Below are positions 1 through 8,926 of a stretch of DNA of 64,000 bases, one piece after another. Made by a program: the position numbers and the translations under genes. Source of the DNA: Polymorphum gilvum SL003B-26A1 (GTDB lineage Bacteria > Pseudomonadota > Alphaproteobacteria > Rhizobiales > Stappiaceae); the NCBI RefSeq assembly GCF_000192745.1, contig NC_015259.1:1255001-1319000 (forward strand), in the 5' to 3' direction. Positions within the stretch are counted from its first letter, which is position 1. Each line of letters starts with the position of its first letter. The notes under the pieces were generated by a model. It saw only the letters and a program-made list of their open reading frames with translations. It was not told the origin of the DNA and ran no database searches.

Positions 1-297
1 CAGGATATCCGACACCTGGAAGGGGAAATGCGGATAGGGATCGGCGGATTTCGTGGTCAGCAGGACGAGGCGGCGGCCTTCGGCCCTGCGCCAGGCTTCG
101 AAGGCGGGCCAGTCGAGGTGGCGGATCAGGGCGGCGCGCTCCAGATAGTCCATTCCGGTGCGCCTCAAGGCACTGTCGGACAAGGGAAATCCGGCTGGCT
201 CGATGAGGTGGACGGCGACGCCCATGCAGGCCGCCAGGCGCAGGATCGTGCCGGTGTTCTGCGGAATGTTGGGCTGGAAGAGGGCCAGATCGGGCAT
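1..297 (-). CDS. trmL: tRNA (cytidine(34)-2'-O)-methyltransferase, 3' part cut by window edge
   Basis: TrmL is a SPOUT-fold methyltransferase that 2'-O-methylates the wobble nucleotide of tRNA-Leu. Reading leftward from an ATG at 297, the first 99 codons are present and the C-terminal part, with the SAM-binding knot, lies beyond the window. The N-terminus MPDLALFQPNIPQNTG, followed by a segment with HLIEPAGFP, matches the family start closely. It is divergent from the ABC exporter gene at 596, and the spacer between them carries an 11-bp tandem array. TrmL is commonly found near petABC in Rhizobiales. Identification is confident although the gene is partial. Confidence 0.88.
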   Translation of the reverse strand, partial: MPDLALFQPNIPQNTGTILRLAACMGVAVHLIEPAGFPLSDSALRRTGMDYLERAALIRHLDWPAFEAWRRAEGRRLVLLTTKSADPYPHFPFQVSDIL

Positions 298-321
298 CGG
301 TTCCGTGCGTTTGCGGTGGAT

Positions 322-398
322 GGAGACCTGCCGGAGACCTACCGGAGACCTACCGGAGACCTGCCGGAGACCTGCCGGAGACCTGCCGGAGACCTGCC
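322..398. repeat. 11-bp tandem array, seven units
   Basis: Seven head-to-tail copies of GGAGACCTGCC run from 322 to 398; units two and three read GGAGACCTACC, and a decayed eighth unit (AGAAACC) follows. The array sits in the trmL/ABC-exporter spacer, 25 bp upstream of the trmL start codon. Eleven is not a multiple of three, so it is probably non-coding, although an open frame on the plus strand passes through it. It has no spacers and is not a CRISPR array. Confidence 0.9.
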
Positions 399-595
399 AG
401 AAACCGCGAAATTCCGCGCCGACCCATCGTTTGCGCCCGAATAGCACCGCGGACACGCGGCTGTCACGCGGCGGCATCGCCGTTTTGCCGTCGCGCCCCA
501 TCTATGTCCGGGCCGGAGATTTGATGCCGGCCCCGTGCTGCTGTAAGCGACGGGGGGCGACCGACCGTTCGGCCGGACCGTCAGGAGTCCGAACC

Positions 596-2488
596 TTGGA
601 ATCTCTCTACCGCCTCTTCGAGCGCTGGATCGACCCTTTCGGCAAGGGGCCGGGGGGACCGGGCTCCGACATGCCGAGCAGCGGGGCGGCGTTCCTGATG
701 CACTTCGTGCGCCAGGCGCGCTGGCCGTTCGTGCTCATGCTGGCGCTGGGCGGAATCACGGCGGCGATCGAGGCGGGAATTTACAGCTTCATCGGCATGA
801 TCGTCGACATGCTGCAGGCTGACGCCAGGGCGGACCTGTTCAGCCGGCACGGTCCGGTGCTGCTGGCGATGGCCGGGGTGGTGCTGGTGCTGCGCACGGC
901 GGTCGCCACCTTGACGGCGCTGGTCGAGGAACAGACGGTGGTGCCGGGCTTCACCAACTTGGTGCGCTGGCAGGCGCACCGGCGGATCATGGACCAGAGC
1001 CTGTCGTTCTTCCACGACGAGTTCGCCGGGCGTATCTCCGCCAAGGTCTGGCAGGCGGGGCAGTCGGCGGCCGAGTTCATGACGACGCTGCTGCAGACGG
1101 TCTGGTACATCGTCGTCTACGCCCTTGCGACGCTGCTGCTGGTCGCCGATCTCGACCTGTGGCTCGGCGCGGCGGTCGCGCTGTGGCTGGTTCTGTTCGC
1201 GGCGATCGCGCGGATCTACGTGCCGCGGATCCGCACGCTCGCCAAGGGCACGGCGCATGCCGCCTCGGGCGTGACGGGGCGGCTGGTCGACACCTACACC
1301 AACATTCAGACGGTCAAGCTGTTCGGCACCCGCGGCGGCGAGGAACAGGGCGTGCGCATCGGCTACGGCGTCTATCTCGACGTCCTGCGGCGCTTCACCC
1401 GCAGCCTGACGGCGGTGCGCGGCCTGATGGCGCTGCTCAGCGGCACGATGATGGTGCTGATCGCCGGCCTGACCTTGCTGTTCTGGCAGGCGGGGACGGT
1501 GTCGGTCGGCGAGGTCGCCCTGACGCTCGGGCTCGTGCTGCGGCTGAACCTCCTGCTCAACCGCATGCTCGGCCAGCTCAATGGCCTGTTCCGCACCATG
1601 GGCACCCTGCAGGACAGCATGGACATGATCGTCAGGCCGATCGCGCTGACCGACGCGCCGTCGGCGCCGGACCTGGTCGTCACCGAGGGCCGGATCGACT
1701 TCGAGGGCGTACGGTTCCACTACGGGCGCAGGGGCGGCGTCATCGACTCGCTGTCGTTCAGTATCGAGCCGGGCGAGAAGATTGGCGTCGTTGGGCCGTC
1801 CGGCGCGGGCAAGTCGACGCTCGCCAACCTGCTGCTGCGGTTCTACGACGTCGAGGCGGGACGGATCCTGATCGACGGCCAGGACATCGGGCGGGTGACG
1901 CAGGCGTCTCTCAGGCGGCAGATCGGAATGGTGTCGCAGGACACCTCGCTGCTGCATCGCTCCATACGCGACAACATCCTCTACGGCAGGCCGGAGGCCG
2001 ACGAGGCGGCGCTGCGGCGGGCGGCGGAGCGGGCCCATGCGCTGGCGTTCATCGAGGGCCTGCGCGATGCGAAGGGACGGATAGGCTTCGACGCCCATGT
2101 CGGCGAGCGCGGCGTCAAGCTGTCCGGGGGCCAGCGCCAGCGCATCGCCATCGCCCGGGTGCTGCTGAAGAACGCGCCGATCCTGGTGCTCGACGAGGCG
2201 ACCTCGGCGCTCGACTCCGAAATCGAGGCCGCGATCCAGGAGAACCTCACCGAGCTGATGGCCGGCAAGACCGTGATCGCCATCGCGCACCGGCTGTCGA
2301 CCATCGCGGCGATGGACCGGTTGATCGTCATGGACGGCGGACGCATCGTCGAACAGGGGCGCCACGACGACTTGCTCGCCCGGCGCGGGCTCTACGCCAA
2401 CTTGTGGGACCGCCAGTCCGGCGGTTTCCTGACGGTGGAGGCTGATGCGGAAGAGGTTGTCCGGCATGACGGCGCCGCCGGGCAGTGA
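596..2488 (+). CDS. ABC exporter half-transporter, MsbA/LmrA type (first of a paralogous pair)
   Basis: This 630-residue type I ABC exporter fuses an N-terminal six-helix membrane domain (about residues 40-340) to a C-terminal ATPase. Walker A GPSGAGKST is at about 400-408, the LSGGQ signature at about 509, Walker B with catalytic glutamate (LVLDEATSAL) at about 533, and the H-loop histidine at about 565, so the ATPase looks competent. I chose the TTG at 596 because AGGAG lies 8 bases upstream and the product then starts MESLYRLFERWIDPF, which aligns with the start of the paralogue at 4926 (MFRRFERLVDPF). The substrate is unknown; lipid or drug export are family possibilities. It could form a homodimer or pair with the paralogue. 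Confidence 0.9.
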   Translation: MESLYRLFERWIDPFGKGPGGPGSDMPSSGAAFLMHFVRQARWPFVLMLALGGITAAIEAGIYSFIGMIVDMLQADARADLFSRHGPVLLAMAGVVLVLRTAVATLTALVEEQTVVPGFTNLVRWQAHRRIMDQSLSFFHDEFAGRISAKVWQAGQSAAEFMTTLLQTVWYIVVYALATLLLVADLDLWLGAAVALWLVLFAAIARIYVPRIRTLAKGTAHAASGVTGRLVDTYTNIQTVKLFGTRGGEEQGVRIGYGVYLDVLRRFTRSLTAVRGLMALLSGTMMVLIAGLTLLFWQAGTVSVGEVALTLGLVLRLNLLLNRMLGQLNGLFRTMGTLQDSMDMIVRPIALTDAPSAPDLVVTEGRIDFEGVRFHYGRRGGVIDSLSFSIEPGEKIGVVGPSGAGKSTLANLLLRFYDVEAGRILIDGQDIGRVTQASLRRQIGMVSQDTSLLHRSIRDNILYGRPEADEAALRRAAERAHALAFIEGLRDAKGRIGFDAHVGERGVKLSGGQRQRIAIARVLLKNAPILVLDEATSALDSEIEAAIQENLTELMAGKTVIAIAHRLSTIAAMDRLIVMDGGRIVEQGRHDDLLARRGLYANLWDRQSGGFLTVEADAEEVVRHDGAAGQ

Positions 2489-2552
2489 TCCAAAAAACCG
2501 GCACCGGCGTAACCCGAGCGTGACTGCAGCGGAGCCGGGAAGCGCAAAGCCA

Positions 2553-2957
2553 ATGACCCACTATCTCGTTGCCTATGCTGCGACCGCGGCAGCCTTTCTG
2601 CTGGTCGACTTCATCTGGCTGTCGCAGATCGCGACCCGGTTCTATTTCGACCGGATCGGGCACCTGATGATGGACAAGCCCAATCTGGCGGTCGCGGCGG
2701 TCTTCTACGCCGTCTATGTCATCGGGATCCTGATCTTCGCGGTGGTTCCGGCGCTGAAGGCAGGCTCGATGCCGACGGCCGTCCTCTATGGCGCGCTGTT
2801 CGGCTTCTTCGCCTATGCAACCTACGACATGACCAACTACGCGACGCTCAGGGACTGGCCGATCGTCGTCGCAGTTGTCGACGTGGCGTGGGGGACGGCG
2901 CTGACGGGGTTCGCGGCCGGTTTCGGCTACTGGGCGACGCGCCAGGTCGCTGGCTGA
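2553..2957 (+). CDS. DUF2177 family membrane protein
   Basis: A 134-residue inner-membrane protein with four predicted helices, starting MTHYLVAYAATAAAFLLVDF and ending in a Gly/Ala-rich helix. The acidic first helix (LLVDFIWL) and the later FAYATYDMTNYAT segment are typical of DUF2177, whose function is unknown. An upstream in-frame start at 2445 would add 36 polar residues and overlap the exporter gene; the ATG at 2553 is more likely because membrane helix 1 follows it at once. It lies 64 bp after the exporter and may be co-transcribed. Confidence 0.75.
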   Translation: MTHYLVAYAATAAAFLLVDFIWLSQIATRFYFDRIGHLMMDKPNLAVAAVFYAVYVIGILIFAVVPALKAGSMPTAVLYGALFGFFAYATYDMTNYATLRDWPIVVAVVDVAWGTALTGFAAGFGYWATRQVAG

Positions 2958-3176
2958 ACCGGCGCGTGCCGGTCGCCGGCACGGACAATTGCCAGTCCTC
3001 GGAGCTCGGCGCGACGACATTACGACGCACCTTCCGGGTCTCGATCGTGAAAAGTGTCGATTGCGGAGCTTTCGGCTACACAATCTTTACGGCTCGTGGC
3101 GAGGATCTCCGGTGGGGAGCCTTGTGGTGGGGAGCTCCGCGACTGTTGGGCGAACGCTTCCGGAGCGAGCGAGTCA

Positions 3177-4520
3177 ATGATCAATCTTCTTCGCGAGGCC
3201 TTGCGGCTTACGGTGCTTGGCCGGTTCCTGGTCATGGTCGTCACGGCGGCGGCCATCATGGTGGCGGGAACGGCCTATGCCTTCTACGTCTTCCGTCAGG
3301 CGCTGACCGAGGCGCTGGGCGACCCGAGCCAGGCCGCGAGTTTCACCGGTCCCGACGCCGCGAGCCGCGTCGACGGACTGATCCTCGACCAGATGGTGCA
3401 GATCGTTCTCGTCTGTATGCCGGTGGGCGCGTTGTTTCTTGCCCTCGCCGTCATGCTGGCGCTCGGCGTGGCGCGGCCGCTGAAGCGGTTGCAGTCGGGC
3501 CTCGACCGCCTGTCGGACGGCGATTTCGAGATCGACATTGACGGCGCCGACCGGGGTGACGAGATCGGGGCGATCGCGCGCTCGGTCGTCGCCTTCCGCG
3601 GCAAGCTGGCTGCCCGTGCCCAGGAAGACATGGCGCGCCAGGCCGCGCAGCAGCAACAGATGGAGGACGAGCGTCGCGCGCTGATGGACGACGTGGCGGT
3701 CGATTTCGAGCGCTCGGTCATCGGCGTCGTCGATGCCCTGTCCAAGGCGGCGCGCGTGGTCGGCGAGAATTCGGAACACCTCCAGTCGGCGGTCGCCACC
3801 TCGGCGCATGCGGTCGACGGCGTGTCGGTTGCCGCTGGGGAGGCCAGCCAGTCCGTCACCTCGGTCTCCGCGGCGACGGAAACGCTGGCCCGCTCGATCG
3901 ACGGCATCGGCCGAGACGTCACGCTGGCCTCGGAAATCGCGGGAACCGCCGTGGAGGAGGCGCGCAAGACCGATGCGATCGTCGGCCGCCTGTCCGAGAC
4001 GGGCCGCGCCATCGGCGAAGTGGTCGAGCTCATCAGCCAGATCGCCAGCCAGACCAATCTGCTGGCGCTGAACGCCACTATCGAGGCAGCGCGTGCCGGC
4101 GAGGCGGGTCGGGGCTTCGCCGTCGTCGCCAGCGAGGTGAAGGCGCTCGCCGGACAGACGACCAAGGCGACCGAGGAGATCACCGTTCAGGTGGCATCGG
4201 TGCAGACCGTCGCGGAACAGGCCGTCGAGGCCATCCGCTCGATCGCGGGCACCATCGACCGCATCAACGAAATCTCCTGCACGGTGCGGGCATCGGTGCA
4301 GGAACAGGGCGTGGCGACCAGCCAGATCGGCCGCAGTGTGGCGATCGCCAACACCAGCACCGACAGGGTCGGCGACAACGTCTCGCGCCTGGCCGATGCG
4401 ATGGCGGCCAGCCGCTCCGCCTCGACGGCGATGCAGGAGGCCGCCGACGACCTCGACGGCCTGTCCGGCGACCTTCAGAGCAAGGTAAGCCAGTTCCTCA
4501 CCAGCATCCGGGCCGCCTGA
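3177..4520 (+). CDS. methyl-accepting chemotaxis protein
   Basis: A 447-residue chemoreceptor. Two membrane helices (about 12-35 and 75-97) enclose a periplasmic stretch of only about 40 residues, too short for a standard ligand-binding domain. A HAMP domain follows (about 98-150) and then the cytoplasmic signalling domain. The conserved hairpin tip lies around residue 300, with SQTNLLALNATIEAARAGE and GRGFAVVASEVKALA. The ATG at 3177 follows GGAG by 11 bases and opens directly into helix 1. No che genes are nearby, so it is an orphan receptor. The small sensor region suggests that it reads membrane or cytoplasmic state, or another protein, rather than a periplasmic ligand. Confidence 0.9.
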   Translation: MINLLREALRLTVLGRFLVMVVTAAAIMVAGTAYAFYVFRQALTEALGDPSQAASFTGPDAASRVDGLILDQMVQIVLVCMPVGALFLALAVMLALGVARPLKRLQSGLDRLSDGDFEIDIDGADRGDEIGAIARSVVAFRGKLAARAQEDMARQAAQQQQMEDERRALMDDVAVDFERSVIGVVDALSKAARVVGENSEHLQSAVATSAHAVDGVSVAAGEASQSVTSVSAATETLARSIDGIGRDVTLASEIAGTAVEEARKTDAIVGRLSETGRAIGEVVELISQIASQTNLLALNATIEAARAGEAGRGFAVVASEVKALAGQTTKATEEITVQVASVQTVAEQAVEAIRSIAGTIDRINEISCTVRASVQEQGVATSQIGRSVAIANTSTDRVGDNVSRLADAMAASRSASTAMQEAADDLDGLSGDLQSKVSQFLTSIRAA

Positions 4521-4925
4521 CGCGCTCGCGATGCTGCGGTCTGCCTTGTGGCCTCGCGGTCACAAGGCGCCGCGAAACGGCCTGCTTCCGGGGGACGGCG
4601 CTTTTCCGCAGGTCCCCTTTGCTGTAATTGAGGACCGGTGTCGCCGACAGGGTGGCGCCGTTTCCGTTTCCCGTTTTTCCCTTTTCGTTTCCAGCTGCCG
4701 AAGGAGGGCCTCAATGCGCATCATGTGTTCGTGCATTCCATCCGCCGCCCTCGTCCGGTCGCCCCGGCAGGCCTAGCGCCTGCCGTTTCCATCTTCCGAT
4801 CCCAGAACGGGTCTGCCGGCCAGCGCACCTGCCCATGGCGGGGCAGCCGCGACGCCGATCCGTTCCGCCGCAATCCGATGACGGGTCCGGGCGGACAGCG
4901 CCGGCCCGTTCGCAAGGAGACAGCC
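4521..4925. other. 405-bp spacer with hairpin and pyrimidine-rich tract
   Basis: No convincing gene is seen. A perfect 8-bp inverted repeat (GCCTTGTG at 4543-4550, CACAAGGC at 4561-4568, 10-base loop) lies just after the chemoreceptor stop and could end its transcript, but no T-run follows. A pyrimidine-rich stretch covers about 4660-4695. In-frame extensions upstream of the exporter ATG at 4926 are open but not conserved in the paralogue. Confidence 0.5.
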
Positions 4926-6764
4926 ATGTTCCGCCGCTTCGAGCGTCTCGTCGATCCGTTCGCGGACGAGACCCTGACGGTCCCGCCGAAGGGATTCGTG
5001 GCCTTCTGCTGGCACTACACCAGGCCGGTGTGGCCGATCCTAGCCGCCGTCTCCGCGCTCGGCGCGGTGATCGCCGTGCTGGAGGTGACGATCTTCACCT
5101 TCCTCGGCGACCTGGTGAACTGGTTGGGGACGGAGAGCCGGGAGAGCTTCTTTTCCGACAACTGGGGCCGGCTCGCCTGGATGGCGACCGTGATCCTGGT
5201 GCTGCTGCCGCTGGCGCATCTCCTGTGGGAGCTGCTGTTCCACCAGGGCCTGGTCGGGACCTATCCGATGTCGGTGCGCTGGCGCGTCCACCGATACCTG
5301 CTGCGCCAGTCGATCGCGTTCTACCAGAACGACTTCGCCGGCCGGATCGCCAACAAGCTGATGCAGACGGCGCTCGCCGTGCGCGAGGTGGTGACCCGCG
5401 TCGCCGACATCCTGGTCTATGTCTCGGTGTATTTCACCGCGGCGGTGGTGGTGGTCGCGGAGGCCAACGTGCGCCTGGCCGCGCCGTTCCTGGCCTGGCT
5501 CGTCGCCTATGTTCTGGTGCTGCGCGTCTTCATCCCGAGGCTCAAGGACGTCTCCCGCGAGCAGGCCGACGCGCGCTCGATCATGACCGGGCACGTGGTC
5601 GACGCCTATTCCAACATCGCCACGGTCAAGCTGTTCTCCCATGCCGCGCGCGAGGAGGCCCATGCCAAGGGGTCGATGACCGCGTTCATGGCCACGGTGT
5701 TCCGCCAGATGCGGCTGGTGACGGTGCTCAACACGACGCTGACAGCGCTGAACACGCTGCTCCTGTTCGCCGTCGGCCTGCTGTCGATCCTCTTGTGGCA
5801 GCGCGACGTGGTCAGCACCGGCGACATCGCGATCGCGGTGGCGCTGGTGCTGCGGCTGCAGGGCATGTCGCAATGGATCCTGTGGGAGGTGTCGGGCCTG
5901 TTCGAGAACGTCGGCACGGTGCAGGACGGCATCGCCACCATCGCGCGCGAGCGCGAGGTGACCGACGCGCCGGGGGCGGGGCCGCTCAAGGTGACGCGCG
6001 GCGAGATCGTGTTCGAGGCGGTGCGCTTCCACTACGGCAAGGAGGCCGGGGTGATCGAGGGGCTCGACCTGACCATCCGGCCGGGCGAGAAGATCGGCCT
6101 GATCGGACGCTCGGGGGCGGGCAAATCGACGCTGGTCAACCTGCTGCTGCGCTTCTACGACCTGGAGGGCGGGCGGATCCTGATCGACGGCCAGGACATC
6201 GCGAGGGTGCGCCAGGACGACCTGCGCGCCCATATCGGCGTGGTCACGCAGGATACCTCGCTGCTGCACCGCTCGATCTTCGAGAACGTCGCCTACGGCC
6301 GTCCGGAGGTCAGCCGCGCGCAGGTCGTCGCCGCTCTGGAGAAGGCACATGCGCTCGACTTCGTCGACACCCTGGAGGATCGCGACGGGCGGCGCGGGCT
6401 GGACGCCCATGTCGGCGAGCGGGGTGTGAAGCTTTCGGGCGGCCAACGCCAGCGCATCGCCATCGCGCGGGTGCTGCTGAAGAACGCGCCGGTCCTGGTG
6501 CTCGACGAGGCGACCTCGGCGCTCGACTCCGAGATCGAGGCGGCGATCCAGGACAGCCTGTTCGACCTGATGGACGGCAAGACGGTGATTGCCATCGCGC
6601 ACCGGCTGTCGACCATCGCGGCGATGGACCGGCTGGTGGTGCTGGACCGGGGGCGAATCGCCGAGGAGGGCACACACGACAACCTGCTGGCGCGCGGCGG
6701 CCTCTATGCCCAGCTGTGGGCGCACCAGTCGGGCGGATTCCTGGATCCGGCGCGCGGCGGCTGA
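4926..6764 (+). CDS. ABC exporter half-transporter, MsbA/LmrA type (second of the pair)
   Basis: A 612-residue type I ABC exporter, the paralogue of the gene at 596. The membrane domain spans about residues 35-330. Walker A is GRSGAGKST at about 394-402, followed by LSGGQ, Walker B with LVLDEATSAL, and a complete H-loop (AIAHRLSTIA). The ATG at 4926 follows AAGGAG with ideal spacing. The ATPase region is nearly identical to that of the first exporter at both protein and DNA level, whereas the membrane domains differ much more. Neither ATPase is degenerate, unlike many heterodimeric exporters, so homodimers and a symmetric heterodimer are both possible. The substrate cannot be read from the sequence. 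Confidence 0.9.
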   Translation: MFRRFERLVDPFADETLTVPPKGFVAFCWHYTRPVWPILAAVSALGAVIAVLEVTIFTFLGDLVNWLGTESRESFFSDNWGRLAWMATVILVLLPLAHLLWELLFHQGLVGTYPMSVRWRVHRYLLRQSIAFYQNDFAGRIANKLMQTALAVREVVTRVADILVYVSVYFTAAVVVVAEANVRLAAPFLAWLVAYVLVLRVFIPRLKDVSREQADARSIMTGHVVDAYSNIATVKLFSHAAREEAHAKGSMTAFMATVFRQMRLVTVLNTTLTALNTLLLFAVGLLSILLWQRDVVSTGDIAIAVALVLRLQGMSQWILWEVSGLFENVGTVQDGIATIAREREVTDAPGAGPLKVTRGEIVFEAVRFHYGKEAGVIEGLDLTIRPGEKIGLIGRSGAGKSTLVNLLLRFYDLEGGRILIDGQDIARVRQDDLRAHIGVVTQDTSLLHRSIFENVAYGRPEVSRAQVVAALEKAHALDFVDTLEDRDGRRGLDAHVGERGVKLSGGQRQRIAIARVLLKNAPVLVLDEATSALDSEIEAAIQDSLFDLMDGKTVIAIAHRLSTIAAMDRLVVLDRGRIAEEGTHDNLLARGGLYAQLWAHQSGGFLDPARGG

Positions 6765-7042
6765 GCGAACCGGGACGGGGCGGAAGCGGGGCGGCGGGGC
6801 GGCACGAAAAAGGCGCAAAAACGGCACGTGCGGGTGCGACATTTGAATGTCTGCGCCATCGACGATCTGGACAACGCGGCAGAACGGTGCAAAAAGACGA
6901 GCCGCTTGGAGTGGTGTGGATCTGTGCCGCACCCTTTGACCGTTGAAGCCCGTGCCGGCCCGCCTATCGTTCCCAAAGGAGCGATGCCGGGCTGCCTGCG
7001 GGCATTCACTACAGGTTGAACAGGTTTCGAGAGGACGCGACC

Positions 7043-7603
7043 TTGGCACATTCGGATTCGGCGGAACCCACCCGCCGCGACTTCCTCTACATTGCGACCG
7101 GCGCCATGGGCGCTGTCGGCGTAGGCGCGCTGGCCTGGCCGTTCATCGACCAGATGAACCCGGATGCCTCGGCGCTCGCCCTGGCCTCGATCGAGGTGGA
7201 CGTGTCCGCCGTCGAGGAAGGCCAGTCGATCACGGTCAAGTGGCGCGGCAAGCCGGTCTTCATCCGCTACCGTACGGCGGCGGAGATCGAAGAAGCCAAG
7301 GCGGTGCCGCTCGGCGACCTGCCGGACAAGTTCGCCCGCAACGCCAACCTGCCCGACACCGCCGACGCGAGCGACGCGAACCGCGCGGCGGCGGGCAAGG
7401 AGGAGTGGCTGGTGCAGGTCGGCATCTGCACGCACCTCGGCTGCGTGCCGCTCGGCGACGCCGGCGACTTCGGCGGCTGGTTCTGCCCGTGCCACGGCTC
7501 GCACTACGACACCGCCGGCCGCATCCGGAGGGGCCCGGCGCCCGAGAACCTGCTCGTCCCGCCGTACGAATTCGTCGGCGACACGACGATCAAGATCGGT
7601 TGA
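7043..7603 (+). CDS. petA: ubiquinol-cytochrome c reductase, Rieske iron-sulfur subunit
   Basis: The Rieske subunit of the cytochrome bc1 complex passes electrons from ubiquinol to cytochrome c1 at the periplasmic face. At 186 residues it has a twin-arginine-type N-terminus ([11 protein letters not shown]) leading into one membrane anchor, then the cluster domain. Box 1 CTHLGC gives Cys129 and His131, and box 2 CPCHGSHYD gives Cys148 and His151 as iron ligands, with Cys134 and Cys150 for the disulfide. The TTG at 7043 is chosen because GAGAGGA ends 7 bases before it; an upstream TTG at 7016 is open but lacks a ribosome site. It is the first gene of petABC, 25 bp before petB. Confidence 0.96.
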   Translation: MAHSDSAEPTRRDFLYIATGAMGAVGVGALAWPFIDQMNPDASALALASIEVDVSAVEEGQSITVKWRGKPVFIRYRTAAEIEEAKAVPLGDLPDKFARNANLPDTADASDANRAAAGKEEWLVQVGICTHLGCVPLGDAGDFGGWFCPCHGSHYDTAGRIRRGPAPENLLVPPYEFVGDTTIKIG

Positions 7604-7628
7604 CCGGCAGACTTTCCAGGAGGCAGCC

Positions 7629-8897
7629 ATGGCTGGACATTCCAATTACGTACCGCAGAGCGCGGCGGCTAAGTGGCTCGAGAGCCGCCTGCCGGTCATC
7701 TCGCTCATGCGCGGCTCTTTCATCGACTTCCCGACCCCGAAGAACCTGAACTACTGGTGGACCTTCGGCGGCATCCTGTTCTTCGTGCTGATCGCGCAGA
7801 TCGTCACCGGCATCGTGCTGGTCATGCACTACACGCCGAACACGGCCATGGCGTTCGACAGCGTCGAGCACATCATGCGCGACGTGAACTTCGGCTGGCT
7901 GTTGCGCTACCTGCATTCCAACGGCGCGTCGATGTTCTTCATCGCCGTCTACATCCACATCTTCCGCGGCCTCTACTACGGTTCCTACAAGGCGCCGCGC
8001 GAGATCTCGTGGATCCTCGGCGTGATCATCTTCCTGATCATGATGGGCACCGCCTTCATGGGCTACGTGCTGCCTTGGGGCCAGATGTCCTTCTGGGGCG
8101 CCACGGTGATCACCAACCTGTTCTCCGCGATCCCGCTGGTCGGCGATGCCATCGTGACCTGGCTGTGGGGCGGCTTTGCCGTCGACAACCCGACGCTGAA
8201 CCGGTTCTTCTCGCTGCACTACCTGCTGCCGTTCATGATCTTCGGCGTCGTGCTGCTGCACGTGTGGGCCTTCCACACCACCGGCAACAACAACCCGACC
8301 GGCGTGCAGCCGAAGTCCAGCCAGGACACGCTACCGTTCCACCCGTACTACACGATGAAGGACCTGTTCGCGATCGTCGTGTTCATGATCCTGTTCGCCT
8401 GGTTCGTGTTCTACGTGCCGAACTACATGGGCCATCCGGACAACTACATCGAAGCCAACCCGATGGTGACGCCCGCGCACATCGTGCCAGAATGGTACTT
8501 CCTGCCGTTCTATGCGATCCTGCGCGCCGTGCCGGACAAGCTCGGCGGCGTTGTGGCCATGTTCGGCTCCATCGCCGTGCTGTTCGTGCTGCCGTGGCTG
8601 GACACCTCGAAGGTCCGCTCCGGTACGTTCCGGCCGCTGTTCAAGCAGTTCTTCTGGATCTTCGCCGCCGTCTGCGTCGGCCTCGGCTATCTCGGCGCCA
8701 TGCCGGCGGAAGGGATCTACGTGATCCTCGCCCGGATCCTGACGATCTACTACTTCGCCCACTTCCTGATCATCCTGCCGCTGCTGGGCTTCCTGGAGAA
8801 GCCGCTGCCGCTGCCGGCGTCGATCTCGGAGGCGGTGCTGGCCAAGAGCGGATCGGGCAAGCCGGCGGGTGCCGCCGCGGCTCCCGAGACGAAGTGA
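7629..8897 (+). CDS. petB: cytochrome b of the bc1 complex
   Basis: The 422-residue membrane core of complex III, carrying hemes bL and bH and both quinone sites. The heme ligand histidines are visible as pairs at about residues 96/197 and 110/211, and the Qo-site PEWY motif reads [14 protein letters not shown]. Length and eight-helix layout fit a stand-alone cytochrome b, not the fused b/c1 of Bradyrhizobium. AGGAGG lies 5 bases before the ATG. It is the second gene of petABC. Confidence 0.97.
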   Translation: MAGHSNYVPQSAAAKWLESRLPVISLMRGSFIDFPTPKNLNYWWTFGGILFFVLIAQIVTGIVLVMHYTPNTAMAFDSVEHIMRDVNFGWLLRYLHSNGASMFFIAVYIHIFRGLYYGSYKAPREISWILGVIIFLIMMGTAFMGYVLPWGQMSFWGATVITNLFSAIPLVGDAIVTWLWGGFAVDNPTLNRFFSLHYLLPFMIFGVVLLHVWAFHTTGNNNPTGVQPKSSQDTLPFHPYYTMKDLFAIVVFMILFAWFVFYVPNYMGHPDNYIEANPMVTPAHIVPEWYFLPFYAILRAVPDKLGGVVAMFGSIAVLFVLPWLDTSKVRSGTFRPLFKQFFWIFAAVCVGLGYLGAMPAEGIYVILARILTIYYFAHFLIILPLLGFLEKPLPLPASISEAVLAKSGSGKPAGAAAAPETK

Positions 8898-8926
8898 GCC
8901 ACGAACAGGATCGGGAGTTTTAGGAT

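Noticed and set aside
322-398. A CRISPR-like repeat block
   Set aside because: The units are 11 bp and contiguous without spacers, and no cas genes are in the window.
28-444. A 138-codon gene at the left end on the plus strand
   Set aside because: It is antisense to trmL and continues through the 11-bp tandem array; the trmL frame has clear family sequence.
581-2467. A 628-codon minus-strand frame opposite the first ABC exporter
   Set aside because: Shadow of the exporter; composition dominated by Arg, Asp, His and Gln with no recognisable domain.
4543-4568. A rho-independent terminator after the chemoreceptor
   Set aside because: The stem is perfect but lacks a T-run and has a 10-base loop; kept only as a hairpin in the spacer description.
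4628-6946. A 772-codon open frame overlapping the second ABC exporter in another frame
   Set aside because: The exporter frame has complete Walker and membrane motifs, while this frame is Arg/Gly/Pro-rich without domains.
6936-6970. A petABC promoter (TTGAAG, 16 bases, TATCGT)
   Set aside because: Both hexamers are weak and several other alignments are equally good, so it is not listed as a feature.
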